From: Branchiostoma lanceolatum
Taxonomy: Eukaryota > Chordata > Leptocardii > Amphioxiformes > Branchiostomatidae
NCBI RefSeq assembly: GCF_035083965.1
Contig: NC_089726.1
Location: forward strand, 11,723,501-11,787,500
Reading direction: 5' to 3'
Length of the DNA: 64,000 nt
The notes under the pieces were generated by a model. It was not told the DNA's origin and searched no databases. It saw only the letters and a list, made by a program, of their open reading frames with translations. This document shows positions 21,301-34,137 of this stretch, piece after piece (the stretch's first letter is position 1; every line of letters starts with the position of its first letter). The translations under genes were made by a program, and so were the position numbers.

Positions 21301-24300
21301 CTGCAACAACCATTGAAAGGTCTCCATCTGAGATCTGTAATGCCATTATGAAATTTGTGGCTTCTTTCCTTAAGGTACCTTTACCTGTGCAGGTTAAAGA
21401 TCTCAGCTCTAAGATTAAATACTTAAATCATGATGCAATTGTGTACCTCCGGGCAAGGGGAGGACTACTGCCCTTCTTGCAAAACCAACCACAATTGTTT
21501 CAGGTACTGGATGGGTGTGTTAGTTTGGTGGCAGGTAAAGGAGAGCTTGATGAAGGCACTAGTCAAAGTTTAACCTCTCCAGATGCAAAATGCACAATTG
21601 GAACAGTCAGTATGATTGCTAAGAATATTGCACATTTTCGCCTACCTGATGATAAGAAAGCTATAATTGACCTTTCAGATGCACATAATTCAATCAGCAC
21701 ATCTAGTCTCAGTGTTGGGGACTGTGTGGTAGCCTATGTTGTGCCTGCTCCTGACCAATGTGAGATCCCCTGGGTGGTGTCAAAAGTCAAACATGTTATG
21801 GGGAAAGCTGCACCTGCTGAGATTCATGCTAAAACTGCAACAGCCACATGTAGTAGTCACCGTCTCAAGGAGGTACTACAACAATGTGTTCTGGAGGAAG
21901 AAGTGGACACCGTACTTGGCTGGCATAAAGTACTGAGTAAAAAGCTTGAAATGTCATTTGAAAGCCTTGTGGGATGTTTTAATGACCTACCCAAAGAAGC
22001 ACAGAAGTATACATTGCAGGCAGGAGGCCCTCGTAAAGTCTTGGAGCAGTATCCTACACTTTTCCATTTTGACAATGTCAGAGGTACAGTATGTCTTGTA
22101 GAATGTAGTCCAATGGACAGGGAGGTGTTCAGATCAGATCAGATTGCGAAGAAGACTATTGCATACTTCCAGGCAATACTGACTAAGATGGGCCCCTCAA
22201 CATTAGGGCCACTACCTGGACAACACTTGAATCAAGAACAAGTAGTTTGTGATAGTTCAGGTCTCCCAACTGCAACAGTTCATCCAATGACTCCTCCAAG
22301 TGTCAACAACAATGTACCCTGTGCTGATGGTAGTAGTGATGATGTGTATACTCAAAGGGGCTCTATAGTCATGGATCAAAACGCTAAAGCTCTGCATTCA
22401 GCTCAACCCAATGTAACAGCCACTCATCATGTTGACCTGACTTCAGCATCCAGAGCTTTGCATACAGGGGTGCAAGAAGATCTAAAGGATGTCAGAATTG
22501 ACCCACAGGTCAGTCATACCAGCACAGCTGAGGACGGATATTCTTTGCCTCCAAGCTCAGTTGACATTTCTTCTGACTCAAGCCAAGGTCTACAGGGCAC
22601 AAAGAATAATGTCTGGGCTGGGAGCAACCCAAGTCTGGGACAGGGATGGCCTCTCCAACTTCTTGGGACAGAAGATGGGGCAGGTGTCTGGGCAGATTCC
22701 AGAAAGCAGGTAAATTCTTCCATATCTAAATTAGAATATATGTCCAACAGTCTTTTTTTGTATTGAAACACATCTTAACTCTTGAATTTTCTTTCCGACA
22801 TTTGGCCAAATGAAGAGAAAAAGAAAGAGAAACACACAAATTCATGGTACAGCATAGCAATTTGAAAAGTCTGAATTATTATTACAGCTTGTTAGAAAGT
22901 TTATGTACAATATTTTTTTACATGTATCTGACTTTGCTACATAGGATGAGCAGTCGCTTGAAGCTGTTTGCCAAACAAAGTTTGTTGTGCCCGGTGCCAA
23001 TGCTTCTGGATATGATGACTTCACATCACTGCTGCCCATGTTCAAGGACATCCTCAGACCTATCCAGGACAACCTGGTGGAAGTGGAGATGGATATTGGG
23101 AGGATTCCAATAGCTAGGTCAGATTGTATTCTTAAGATACATTTTTTTTTAAAGCAAACTGAAAGTGACTTTAAGCACTAGGTAAATTTTCTCGCTGTCT
23201 TAATAGAACTTAGAATACGACTTTGAATTCCCATTGCATGGTTATTTTGCTTCCCCAGATATTACAACCCGCAGAGTCCTCTCCTGGCTGCCATCAGACT
23301 GAGTGAGCAGACTCTGACCAGAGAAACCTTAGAAACCATCCTGTTTGCCCTGCCTCTGGAGAGGTCTGCCATTGGTCAGGGGAGAGTTCTACTCAGGGGC
23401 TCACTGCACTGGATCAGGTAACTTATTTTCAAATTTCTGTTAAAGGTCATTATGTTCACTACCGGTAACTTTGAATGCACTTGTATTAGACTTGGTAATT
23501 GTGGATTGTAAATGAGTATAACATAGAAATTTAGATGTTCACACTTATCAAGAAGAGTAGGGGTGACATGACCATGCTGTGCTTGGCCAATTTGGGGACA
23601 ATACTTTCTCTTCCATCACTTGAAGTTGTTTAGTAAACAACAGCTATGGTTTCAGCACCATGCAGTGGGCTTCACTTGCTCCAACTATCTATCTATCTCT
23701 ATATATAGAAATTATCTGCATGTACATATGCTTTTTTCATGTCAGAAGTTTTTGTGCTAGTTACAAAAAATGTATATAAACCTTAAACTAAAGTAGAGGA
23801 AAATGTCATCAAGGAGCAAATTTATTGGACCCTTCTGCAGCACACTGAAGAACAGTTTGGGTGAGGTAGTTGGGCTGACCCTGCGGAGAGGTCAGGCAGT
23901 GCCTGGCTGTCTGGACCTGTTGTGGGACGTGGTGACATCAGGCACATCCACACTCATCGTTGGACGGCCCTGCAGTGGGAAGACCACCCTGCTGAGGGAG
24001 TGGGCCCGAGTACTGAGCGATGTCTGCTACAGGAGGGTCATTGTGGTAGACACACTGAATGAGGTACGTATTGGAAAGTCATGATGAGAGAGACACTTTA
24101 TTCTTTTGAAATATGTATAATAACTTGTTCCATTAAGATTTGGCACACACACACTTGTTAACATGACCCCAAGAAGTGGATTTGGTGTATGATTTTATGA
24201 TCCAGTTTTAAGAAAATGATGGAAGTGATATTGCTTTTGGGAATAAGATCAACTCATTCCTGACAGCTTTACTGTGTATTTGCAGATTGCTGGTGGAGAC

Positions 24301-25253
24301 GACATCCCACATCCAGGTATAGGAGGTGCCAGGAGGGTTCAGGTGAGGTCAACAATCCTGTCAGGTATTGTGGTGTGATGGTTGTGTCCAAGTCTGGGAT
24401 ATCTAAATATTGAGCTCAACTTTAAAACTTCTGTTCTTTAAGAATTCTGTCTTACCGGGGTAACACATCTTGTATGTCGTCATTGTTCATTGCTCCAGGT
24501 GCACAACAGGTGTGAGCAGGTGTCCCAGCTGCAGACAGCTGCGAGGAACCACTCCCCTGACTGCATCATTGTGGATGAAGTACAGACACAGGAGGAGGTT
24601 ACTGCACTACAGGCCATCAGACTTACAGGTACATGTTTTAAAAGAGAAACAAATATGATTTTGTAGAATGCCTGTAGTCCTAATGTCAATGTATCTGCCT
24701 GACCTTGTGTGTTCATTAGATTGACAATCTGGAAAAAAAGTTGACAAATCTGGATCAAATTTTCTTTCATCACTTAAGCACTGACTCAATACATGTACAT
24801 CAGAGCACTTTACTCCTGACACTTTATTTATTTATTGTCATTATTAAGATTCCCAGAATCGTTTAATCCTTCCAAATTTTGACATATAGACCATAATTTT
24901 GTATGTTGTGTGACAGATTATAACCCTTAATTGTTCCAGGCATACAGGTGGTAGCCGGGGTCTGTGCAGGCTGTCTGCCAGACCTTCTACACAACAGTGT
25001 GATGAGAGGACTTCTGGGGCTGTCTGATCCACCTTCCTCTACCTCAGCACCACTAGGTGTGAGTCAGCAGCCTCTCACATTCCCACAGACCCTGCCTGTG
25101 TTTCAGGCTGCCGTGACAATCCACAATAGAGAGACCGTGTCGGTTTACCCTGACATTGCTTCGTTTGTAAGGGTGTGGTTATTAGAAGGAAGGTTTCCTC
25201 TTGCACAGCACAGAAAGAGGGTTGTCACAAGGGACAGGGAGACAGAACTGTAG
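18337..25253 (+). CDS. Tandem paralogue of the winged-helix/OB-repeat ATPase gene (copy B), one frame break
   Basis: Exons: 18337-22709, 22945-23117, 23259-23417, 23841-24063, 24286-24342, 24499-24628, 24940-25253. Sizes match copy A except the third (159 against 162) and the first. The start is MKDIKTATTVLKAVVELGYP. Compared with copy A, the block holding repeats 2-5 is missing; repeats 6-10 follow the first repeat, then one OB/winged-helix module instead of two, then the acidic linker. The ATPase keeps Walker A GRPCSGKTT, GGDDIPHPGIGGARR and CIIVDE, so it is probably catalytically competent if translated. The reading frame changes between about 18755 and 18822 (frame of 18337 ends at a stop at 18823-18825; the downstream frame is open from about 18756). 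This is a mutation, an assembly error or an unrecognised short intron. Total about 1,800 codons. Confidence 0.75.
20296..20741 (+). repeat. Two-copy in-frame tandem repeat in copy B, unit about 225 bp
   Basis: Unit 1 (20296-20522) encodes VIQPQRWTSCDTLAVPT, VLSKFGGSTPDIRS and QDKPSQQPQEECKDKK. Unit 2 (20526-20741) encodes VVKTQRWASCDTLAVPT, VLSKYGGSTPDVRS and QDKPSQQPQKDCKDKN. I found no counterpart in copy A at the same position, between the tenth repeat and the variant winged helix. It is a recent copy-B-specific expansion of a hydrophilic linker. Confidence 0.85.
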
Positions 25254-26343
25254 GATTACTGTTAGTCCTTAAAATTAATTGCAGCAAATTGATTTAACAA
25301 GATTGAACCAAAGTAATTATATTATTCAAGCATATATAGTATCTTAGATAAAACAGTACATTGTCAGGAGGCCTATGATATTAATGGTCAGAGTTTATGT
25401 TAGTATAAGTGTGAGGATTATATGTGGGATTCAGTAGTAATGAGAGGGAATTTTTGTTCCGTCCCACTCATTGTTTGGGAACCCATGTTGTTGTTCTGGA
25501 GACAGCCCTGAATGAGAGTCTGTCTCAGTGTTTGTCAGAAATGTTTGTCAGAAATCCCTTGATTTTGCAGGGATTTGTTTCTTTTTCTCACAGAGAGTTA
25601 AAATCTCAGTGCTATGTTACTCCGAGAGTACACACTCAATGATAATTTGGCACTGCATGTACATGTATTTGTGTATAGCCAGTAACATTCTTTGTAAAAT
25701 GTAAAATCCTACATATTAGTAAAATCATAGTTTTTAAAGTTTACTGTAAGTTGTTTATTCAGGCCAACTTACTCATGTAATGCTGTTGTTTGTGAAATTG
25801 ATTTGTTACCTTACAAACGAAGGCCCATAAGCTCAACTTGTAACGCACGGCAGAATAATTCTTATCATACTGAAAGCCAATGAAAAATGGTACATAGTTA
25901 CCATGAATAGTCCATATAAATCACTGATATTATTTCCTTTGTATAAAACCTTTATATATGGTATGTCCAGAAGTTACTATGGTCTTCCTACTACATGTAT
26001 TCTGTACATCCTGTTTAGAAAATCAAGAGATTGATGTACATCATTGCCTAAGTGCCTTAAGATATAGTGTTGCAATATCAGAGATGAAAATTTATGGTGC
26101 TTCTTACTCAGATTTATACTATAGTCTATCTTGTCTTAATAGTATTGTTGCTCCTGTCATTTTCGACACTAAGTTGCTGTATATTTCTATCTTCAATGAT
26201 AAAAGAAAATAGAAAGCTGCAATTATTTTTCAGAAATTTGTCATGTACCAGAAATCATCTTTATTTTCCATGTACATGTACATGTCTAATGTACAAGGCT
26301 GCCTTGTAAGGCTAAAAGATTGCATTCTGTAATATCAAATAAA
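25254..26343 (+). other. 3' UTR and flank of copy B
   Basis: AT-rich, no credible gene. Homologous in patches to the copy A flank. A possible polyadenylation signal AATAAA lies at 26338-26343. The sequence from 26344 to about 26840 shows nothing recognisable. Confidence 0.5.
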
Positions 26344-26843
26344 TGGGTTTTGAACCATGATGACTATCTCTAGTTTGTTTTTGCAGCATTACTTTGAGTG
26401 GTAATGGATGGGAACTCAATCCTGGTGACACATTTAAGTTGGAGGGGAACATATGCAGCATCCTAAAATGTAAACAGGAAAAAAATGCTGTACATATTGT
26501 ATTTGCAATATGTTGACAATCATGTACCATACAGTGATACCTTTGATCACATTTCAGCATAATGTTTATCTGATATCATTAATTACATGGGACCAGTAAA
26601 ACACCCCTGTGCGGGGACAGTCTGGTTTCAAAGAAATTGCATGTACAACACACATGGCTCAAAAGCGCCACTTATTAGCAGCTAGGAATATAATTACAGG
26701 CAAACCAGCATCAAGCAGAGGCAAAAATAACTTGGACCGTTTTAGACTCAGATGTTTTTCTGATGTCAAAAGTCCTTATCCTTCTTCTACCGCAAAAGGA
26801 GCATAACCAAAAAGATAACACACTCCATGAAGTTTAAAATTCA

Positions 26844-28870
26844 TTTATTGAAATATATGATTGAAACTGTAGACTTCATGAATCAATCATATTAAATGCA
26901 TAGAAAATAAAATTGAGTTCTAATACATCACAAATTCAGGTTATCTAAAAATAATCAATGTTTCCAAACATATAACATAAACCATTTTGTAATCTATATC
27001 ATCATTCTTTTATGTTACAAATTCATAGATGATTTTGTACATATGAAAAAGTGAGAATATATTATTCTTCACAGTATGCTAACTTGACCATAATCTCTTT
27101 GAAAGGCAAAGTACATAACGTTTTTGTATTCAAGAACATCTATATACAGTGTCTCTTGTAATCTCTTAAGTGATTCAAATTATTCACCATCATCTTTGCA
27201 GAGAATATAGACACCAAATCTACATCATCACCCCAGTAGCTTTACAAAAATTGCACCTTTAAATACTGATCAATTTCAACGCCTTTGGTTCAAGCCCTCT
27301 TATTGAACCAAAAGACCCTATCACAGAAAAACATTTACCTGTTCTGTCAATGTGACTTATCTCTGAACATAGCATGGCCTTTTTCTGATCTTTTAATGTC
27401 ATCTAATAATGTACGCTTCCATATGTAATATTGTGGAACAAATTTCGGTATTTAATGAAATAAGAGCCTCCTAGAATAATGCTGAGGGAACAAAGCAACA
27501 AACAAGTCCTACTAAAGCTGCCTCAACTAGTGTGAAAACTAACATAATACATGTACAATACATTTCACTATACCAAATTACATGAAGCTTTGGTAATACT
27601 CAAATACAGTGTAGTTTTAAGCAAATAGTAATGACTCGTACTGTCGTACACTGGAGGAAAGGAGAGCTTTCTGAGTCTAGAATCTTATTGAAAAAACAAT
27701 GAAAACCTTCCCAAAAGCTGTATGTCTGGAGAGTCCAACTCAAAAGCAGAATGAACCTGTACCAGTTTGTACAAAAAAATCACTAAGTACACTTCACCTG
27801 ATCTATAGCAAAAATGTCCGTTTGTTAGCTCAAAAGCCTTTCACAGTACTGAAAACAAAGTTCATAACATCAAAATAAAAATTTCGTGGAGAATGGAGGT
27901 AGTTCAACCCATAGATATTGAGTGATGAACAGGCTATACAAATCTTTGACTTCTTTCACACGTCAGAATCAGATAACAACGTTCCACATTTAAGATTGGT
28001 CCGCAGTCCTCAAAATTTCTCCCACACTCACTGGCCCTCATTTGCATATCCAACACAACACGACCACACTTCATTTACTGTTGGTCAAGCATCTTCCTCT
28101 GATGAACCTTTCTTGGGTTGAAAAAAAAAAGAAAAGAAAAAAGTCTCATTTATCATTTATGTAGACATGCAGGTGAGAAATCTTATCAGGACAAAATGAA
28201 GAGGGCAAAAATGGTGAAGACCAAAAGTTACTTTACTTTATCTTTGGTTGAATCCTGTGGCTCTAGTCCCAGTATGGTGGTCGTCTCTTCACCTCTAGAG
28301 AGACATGTTCTTCATTAAACCTTAAATATCATGTGTTTTATTTTTATTCCTGTTCTACAACATAGAAACTGATTTTTTTTCAACTGTAAGAATTATGACT
28401 ACTTGTTACAAGGAACAAAAAAGTGCTACTTTTGAAATTAGACAACAATATTCTGCAGTTGAAAGAACATTAGATGGAATGATGTTGGGTATGATATAAT
28501 ATTTTTACAAGTAATTCCAGTAACTTAATGAACATCTAGGACCATCCTTGCCTGACTTAGCAATGCACCTTTTTAATCATGTTGCCAAAAGATAAAGTGT
28601 GCCACAATCACAAAATACTGTTTGCTTATGAAAATACAGAAAATTTGCAGCCAAACTTGTAAAAGAGCTTGTTCATTCAGTGGCTGAATTGGTGGTATTT
28701 ACTAACTTCACATATTGATAATTAATGGCAATATTTTGTTACACATTACAGTACCAGGGTATGTACTTCATACACAAAGTACAAAATATCAGTCAAAAAC
28801 ATTGTCCAAATAAAATATGGTTTATAACCAACTAGCTTCGTACATATGATGTACAAATCAGTGGTAAAAC
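26844..28870 (-). other. Long 3' UTR of SLC35C1 with polyadenylation signal
   Basis: This AT-rich stretch of about 2 kb lies between the SLC35C1 stop codon and TTTATT at 26844-26849, which reads AATAAA on the minus strand. No coding pattern is visible on either strand. The length is an inference, since nearer signals could be used. Confidence 0.45.
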
Positions 28871-31800
28871 TTACACCTTATTAAGCTCCCCATTCTTGCT
28901 GTCCTCTATTTTCATCTCGGCTAAAGCCTTCTTTGACTCTTTGTGCTGCTGCTGCATCTCCGAGTGGCGTACTTTCGTGTACATGGCCGAGCCCCCCAAC
29001 ACCAGAGCGTTACTCAACCACCACAGAGCAGTCTTTATATCGTGAGAGTACACCACAGCGATTACAGTCTGTGCACAAGCCTTTGCAGTCCCACTGATGT
29101 TATGTGTCAGGGGGCTGGTGACTTTGATCTGCATACCCGTTATATAACCGATAGCAAAGCCAAACACACCAGACAGAGTCATGAGGGCCCAGAACTTGGA
29201 GGATGTGAGGTGAGGGAAGTTTGTGAGGACGGAGGTTTCACCGAAGATGAGGATGAGCGGAATGAAGAGTATGACGGCGTTGACGTTGTTGTAGTACGTC
29301 AGGCGCCACACGTTGCTGTCCACACATGGGAGGACTTTCTTTGTCATGATGGAGTTCAGGCAGACAAACAGGCTGGCAGAGACGCCGAAGATCACTCCTA
29401 TAACTGACAGGGTACCTGGGAATAAAAGGCAATAGACATTGTTTCACAACTTTTACATAGGACTTAACATTGTGGGATACAGTAATGAAGAACCTAATAA
29501 GTTTCCTTCCAAACTGCAAAATTCAAGTGTATAAATCCTCTCCAAAAGATGACACATGACAGAACTTAACATCTAGTTTCATGTACATAAAGACCCAAAG
29601 ACCCTGCACTCATTTTTCTCTCTCATGTTCTTTTCTCCCATTGAGTTCCTGTGCCCCCCTATCTCTACCCCCTGTACTGACCTGCCGCCCCCTCCTGATC
29701 CACCCCCAGTACAAAGCCGGAAATGATGACCAGACAACAGATGATGGCCTTGAGTGACGTTGTCTGCTTCAGAACGAAGTAGGTCAAAACCTGGAGGGGT
29801 GAGAGCAAGAGAATCTTCAAAACATCCAAGCTGTAGAAAGTTGACAGTACCAAAGTACCATCTCCTCATGCATATTTAGTGACCCTATATTTCTTGGATT
29901 TCTATCATACTGATTCATAGTTATGACAACTTAAGTGTATGTTTTTTCATTACATGTATTTACTTGATATATACTCACCACATTGAATACTGTAGTCAGT
30001 GATCTGCCTACGGTGTAGAAGGCCACGCCCACATACTTCAGGCACAGGTTGTTAAAGGTGATCATTCCAACAAACACCACAGATAAAGGCAACACCTGGA
30101 AGGGGAGGGAGGTAACAGTACACAAACACTTTCAATATGGTACTGTGACATTACATGTTAGCAGGGTTACATGTTACCATAACAACAGAAAAAATTAGGA
30201 GGTACATTGTAGAGTCAATTCCATGTCACCGAGAGGGTTTTCAGGTAATATTGCTAGTGAGTTCAAACAATTTCAGATAAAAGACTATTCCAGTCAAAAT
30301 AGTTCTAAATTGTTCAAACAATCAAGAAAGAAAGTTTGAACATGTTTGAACTTATTTACATATGTTGGAACTATTTGGAAAGTAATTGCACAAATATCTC
30401 TTTATTTAGAACAATTTTCAAACATCTATGTGATTGTTTCACTGTTCGAACATGTTGGAACAATTTGCATCATTTTTCAAATGGTAGATTTGGGTTATTG
30501 CCCCCATAAAAGTAGGTGCTAATCGCACTCTATTGTCCGCCTCTGTATATTTTTAGATTTCACGTCTGGACTTTTGTCTTGAGGTGTCAATGCATGGCAC
30601 CCAGGCCTAATCCCCTATACTTTGAAGGGATGTGTGAATTGCCCTGTTCCCATCCCACTGACCCAGTTATACCATGTTGTTATAATGTTGGAACATGTAG
30701 GAACAAATGATCAACCTATTTTCCAACAGTTTCGAAAATAATACAAATAACATGTGCAATGTTAGAAATTTGTCTAACATGTTGGAACACAGCAGAAACT
30801 ATTAAGAACATCAAATGAATGTTGGAAATTGTTCTAAACAGTCACTTATCTCCCTTAGATTGTTACAAAGGTTTTGCAAATGTTAGAACAAAAGGCAACA
30901 AACACCCTCTCGGTAATGTGGAATTGACTCTAATATGAATGAATTTGTATTGGCAAACCTACAGTATCCTTGAATATCTTTCTTCTTGTGATGGATATAA
31001 ATGTACCTGAATATTCTATTAATTCTTTAATCAAATGTTGCAATCATGACGCCTGCTCACTTGATCTTCAGATGATACAGCTATAGCTTTCCAGCAGATC
31101 AAAATTTTGAGCCACATATTTACTGCTAGCGAAGACGATATATATGTCCTTACCTCCCGAGATATCTTCTTGTCCAGGTGCACAGGTGGGAAGGAGATGA
31201 CACCTGGCATGAGCCTGGACAGGAGCCGTAACAACAGACACAGCATCACTGACACCAAGCACTGGTAGAACGTGATGAACAGGGGTGCCTCCAGCTTTGG
31301 AACAACAAAACAGCTCATGTCAGTACTCGGGATGAAAGGGGTTGATCAAACAACTCAGCAATAAGATTCTGGAGCTGGTATGATTGGTCAGATTCATTCA
31401 CTACTTTCTTCTGGTGTATATAAGCATTGATATAACGATGTGTTGCTTTGACTTCTTTTTTTCACATGAGAAATTCAGTTGTAAAACAGCTAGGTATTGA
31501 AATGGCTGGAATAAATGAAATCACTTGAATTGAAAACACACAACAGTACACAAGTGGTCTCTAGATCCATAATGCTAAAACTCATATTGACATTCTACAT
31601 CATTAATAGGAGTGAAAGAATCAAATCAATGACAGACAAAACCTGCAGAGGGAGACAGCATGTGAAGACAACTTTTGTAACAAAAGTGGCTTCTTGCTAT
31701 TTGGAATATGTAGACAAGAACAGGTACAATTGTAATTGGTAAGACTGGTTTGAGCCAAATTAGAAAAAGGGACAATACAAAACAATAGAGACCAAGTCTA

Positions 31801-34137
31801 GGGTGTCAAGGCAGAAAAATGGAAAACATTGAGAAAAGTGTTTTGTGATTGAATGGTAATCAAGATTTGAAGAAAATTCAAACAATGTTTAAAGCAGATG
31901 CTACAAAAATCAGTCACAAAATCATTTCTACATGAGCAGAATGGCAGCTTGAAGAATCCAAACTTTAAAAAAAGTTTGGATGAAAAGTAAAAAGAGATCA
32001 GATTTGGATCATCTTCTGAGACAGCTCAAACATTCTGCCACAAACCATTTTCCCCTCACTTGCTGTCTTCAAACTCTGTTTAAGGGGAACAACAGCAGAA
32101 AAAATTGAGTGCAAAATGTGGGAACAAACTGTGCACAAACATGGGAATATCTTACTGCTGGAGAACAGCACTGCAAAGTGCTTTAATTTTTGCGGAGTTT
32201 TGTTTTATTGAATTTCTATGATTATGACATATCTTAGTCCATAGAAATGTGGACATACCAGACGGAGCTGGAAAAAAATTCAGGTATGAAACGGACATCT
32301 AGTTACTGTGCTTGCTATTGCAAAACTGCAGTATACGGCCACCAAATCAAAGCATTTTTCAGTGCAGCAGTTCTGACTGGCCCCAGCTCAAAGGGATCAG
32401 GTCGTGTCAGACCATTACCAACTCGGACCAGTCAACTCGGACCAACACCATTGACGATTGTTAGGGATAGGGTTAGGACTTGACATCGGTGTTGTGTTAG
32501 GGCAAGGTTTGTTAGGTTTAGGGTTAGGGCTCGACAGAGGTATCGGTCCGACCTGGCCTGACTACTAATAGTAGGCATGGACAGAGTTGACAATGGTCCA
32601 ACTCGGCTGACATCGCAACTCAAATATTGTTTTCTAACAATCTTAGTGCTGTACTAGTACTGTAATCTCCAAGCAGATCTAACGGTTGCAATAAAAACTC
32701 CTTTTGTCAGTTGGATTCGGTCTTTGCAACTGTTAGATCTGCTTGGAGATTACTGTACTGAAACTCATGAAGTTTAGACATCCAAATCATGAACATAGAA
32801 TTTCAAGATCAACAGAGTGCTGAAAAAAGCTCAAACTCTGCCATACTCTAAATCTAAATTTGTCTCACATTATGCAGGGTTGTTTCATCCATTGTTTGTG
32901 GAGTTAATTAGCATTGGAGGTAAACAATGGCTCTGTACTGGGTTCCACAGCTGCAATTGGGTGCATTGAGTTATAGGAAAAACTTTTGTTATCAGAATCA
33001 GACAACCATCTTTGCTTTGTTAAAGATGAACAGACAATAAATTCTTCCTGTATTTGGTCCTCCCAATTTCTATGTAAAAATACCTTCAGGTCCAGAACAT
33101 AAAACTTATCAAGTGAAAGGGATGGACAGTACGTATTAAATTTTCAGAAGGGGGAGGGACTCTTGATACAAATGTACTACAAGTACAAGTAGTATAATTG
33201 TTCATCCCTTTCACTTTACTATGTTCTGGATCTGGCTACAGCCCTCTCACATTTCCAGGTCATACCATCTATTCAAAAGTGGTGGTTAGCTTTCTGTGTC
33301 TGTACCTGCAATCTGGCATATACTTATAACGGTAATATTAGTAAGAAGAAATAATCAGCATCCTCCCTACCTTCAGCTCTTCTCCACTCAGTAGGTACTT
33401 GTTGAGGAACACCATAGTGATGGAGACAACCCTGTATGGTACAGGCAGGAGAAGAACAAAATCAGAACATTCAAATGTTAAAGTAGATTGATAGTACAAA
33501 TTGTATATCATTTATCATAATGATGTTAAAATTAAATATCAAATCAAAGTTATGTAAAAACGTTCATCCCCCTGATACGATATCAGTTCTCTAAGAATCA
33601 TGGAACCTCTCAGCAACAGAAAATTCCAAACTATCTAGGCTTGTTCTGGCCATTGTCTAACCATCAACGTCACAGGCCTTGGCTCATGTATTTTATTACA
33701 TTACTGGTGACTGTTTTCTTTTTTTACCAAGGATGAATCGAACCTCCTGGGCCTCACAATTTACATGTTCATCACCCTGGCCTAAATACTAGTGGTGTCC
33801 TGGAAAAACAGTTTCCCACTTAAACACAGACACACGTTTAAATTTTGTATTGTAGGAAAGATATTTTTGGAGGCCATTATAATTATTTCAGTGCCACGTC
33901 TACACCTACCGAAATAGTGCCACAAGTAAGACCTTTAATCTCTTAAACACAGGTTACAAGAAGATAATCTTAAGTGCACACATCTCACCAGTAAGCGGTC
34001 ACCACAAGGGCGATCTTCAGAGATTTCCTCAACATCGATTCTTGTTGTTGGCTCTCCATGGTTCTCAGTCCGTAGTTGTACCCGCTCTCTGCGACCCTCG
34101 AGTACTTAAAGGCCCCCGAACTGTTCCCTCGGGGCAT
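28871..34137 (-). CDS. SLC35C1: GDP-fucose transporter, SLC35C1 orthologue
   Basis: Nucleotide-sugar transporter that carries GDP-fucose into the Golgi lumen in exchange for GMP. Six exons on the minus strand: 34137-33989, 33431-33371, 31294-31154, 30095-29979, 29790-29682, 29415-28871. Phases close exactly and give 373 residues (the human protein has 364). The start [19 protein letters not shown] was preferred to an in-frame ATG 48 bases upstream because of its fit to family length. Recognisable family blocks: [111 protein letters not shown] and [12 protein letters not shown]. About ten hydrophobic segments are spread along it. The C-terminus is hydrophilic ([17 protein letters not shown]). 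It is divergent from DPM3, 971 bp apart. Confidence 0.95.
30211..30931. mobile_element. Foldback element of about 721 bp in an SLC35C1 intron
   Basis: The left end AGAGTCAATTCCATGTCACC and right end GGTAATGTGGAATTGACTCT form terminal inverted repeats of 27 bp (30211-30237 and 30905-30931) with about three mismatches. The interior is filled with variants of GTTCAAAC, GTTCGAAC and TGTTGGAAC in both orientations, so much of it could fold back on itself. No open frame of interest. It fits a non-autonomous DNA transposon between SLC35C1 exons 3 and 4. Confidence 0.75.
32459..32530 (+). repeat. Degenerate telomere-like TTAGGG patch
   Basis: The sequence contains TTAGGGATAGGGTTAGGACT and, about 40 bases on, TTAGGTTTAGGGTTAGGGCT. 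It lies within SLC35C1 intron 2. On both sides are related blocks (CAACTCGGACC to the left, GGTCCAACTCGG to the right) in opposite orientation, so the patch sits in the middle of an imperfect foldback of about 200 bp. Confidence 0.6.
32658..32757. mobile_element. MITE-like hairpin, AATCTCCAAGCAGATC family, copy 1
   Basis: The left arm TACTGTAATCTCCAAGCAGA (32658 on, 34 bp) pairs with the right arm 32724-32757 ending TCTGCTTGGAGATTACTGTA, with about two mismatches and a loop of about 32 bp. Two related hairpins occur at 54998-55110 and 63157-63263. Confidence 0.75.
33090..33231. repeat. Short foldback repeat in SLC35C1 intron
   Basis: GTCCAGAACAT at the left and ATGTTCTGGAT at the right are inverted copies. 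AAGTGAAAGGGATGGAC (left) is mirrored by TTCATCCCTTTCACTTT (right). Total length about 142 bp, non-coding. It ends about 140 bp before SLC35C1 exon 2. Confidence 0.6.

Noticed and set aside
28943-29407. Plus-strand open frame of 154 codons
   Set aside because: It is antisense to the last exon of SLC35C1, which explains the lack of stops.
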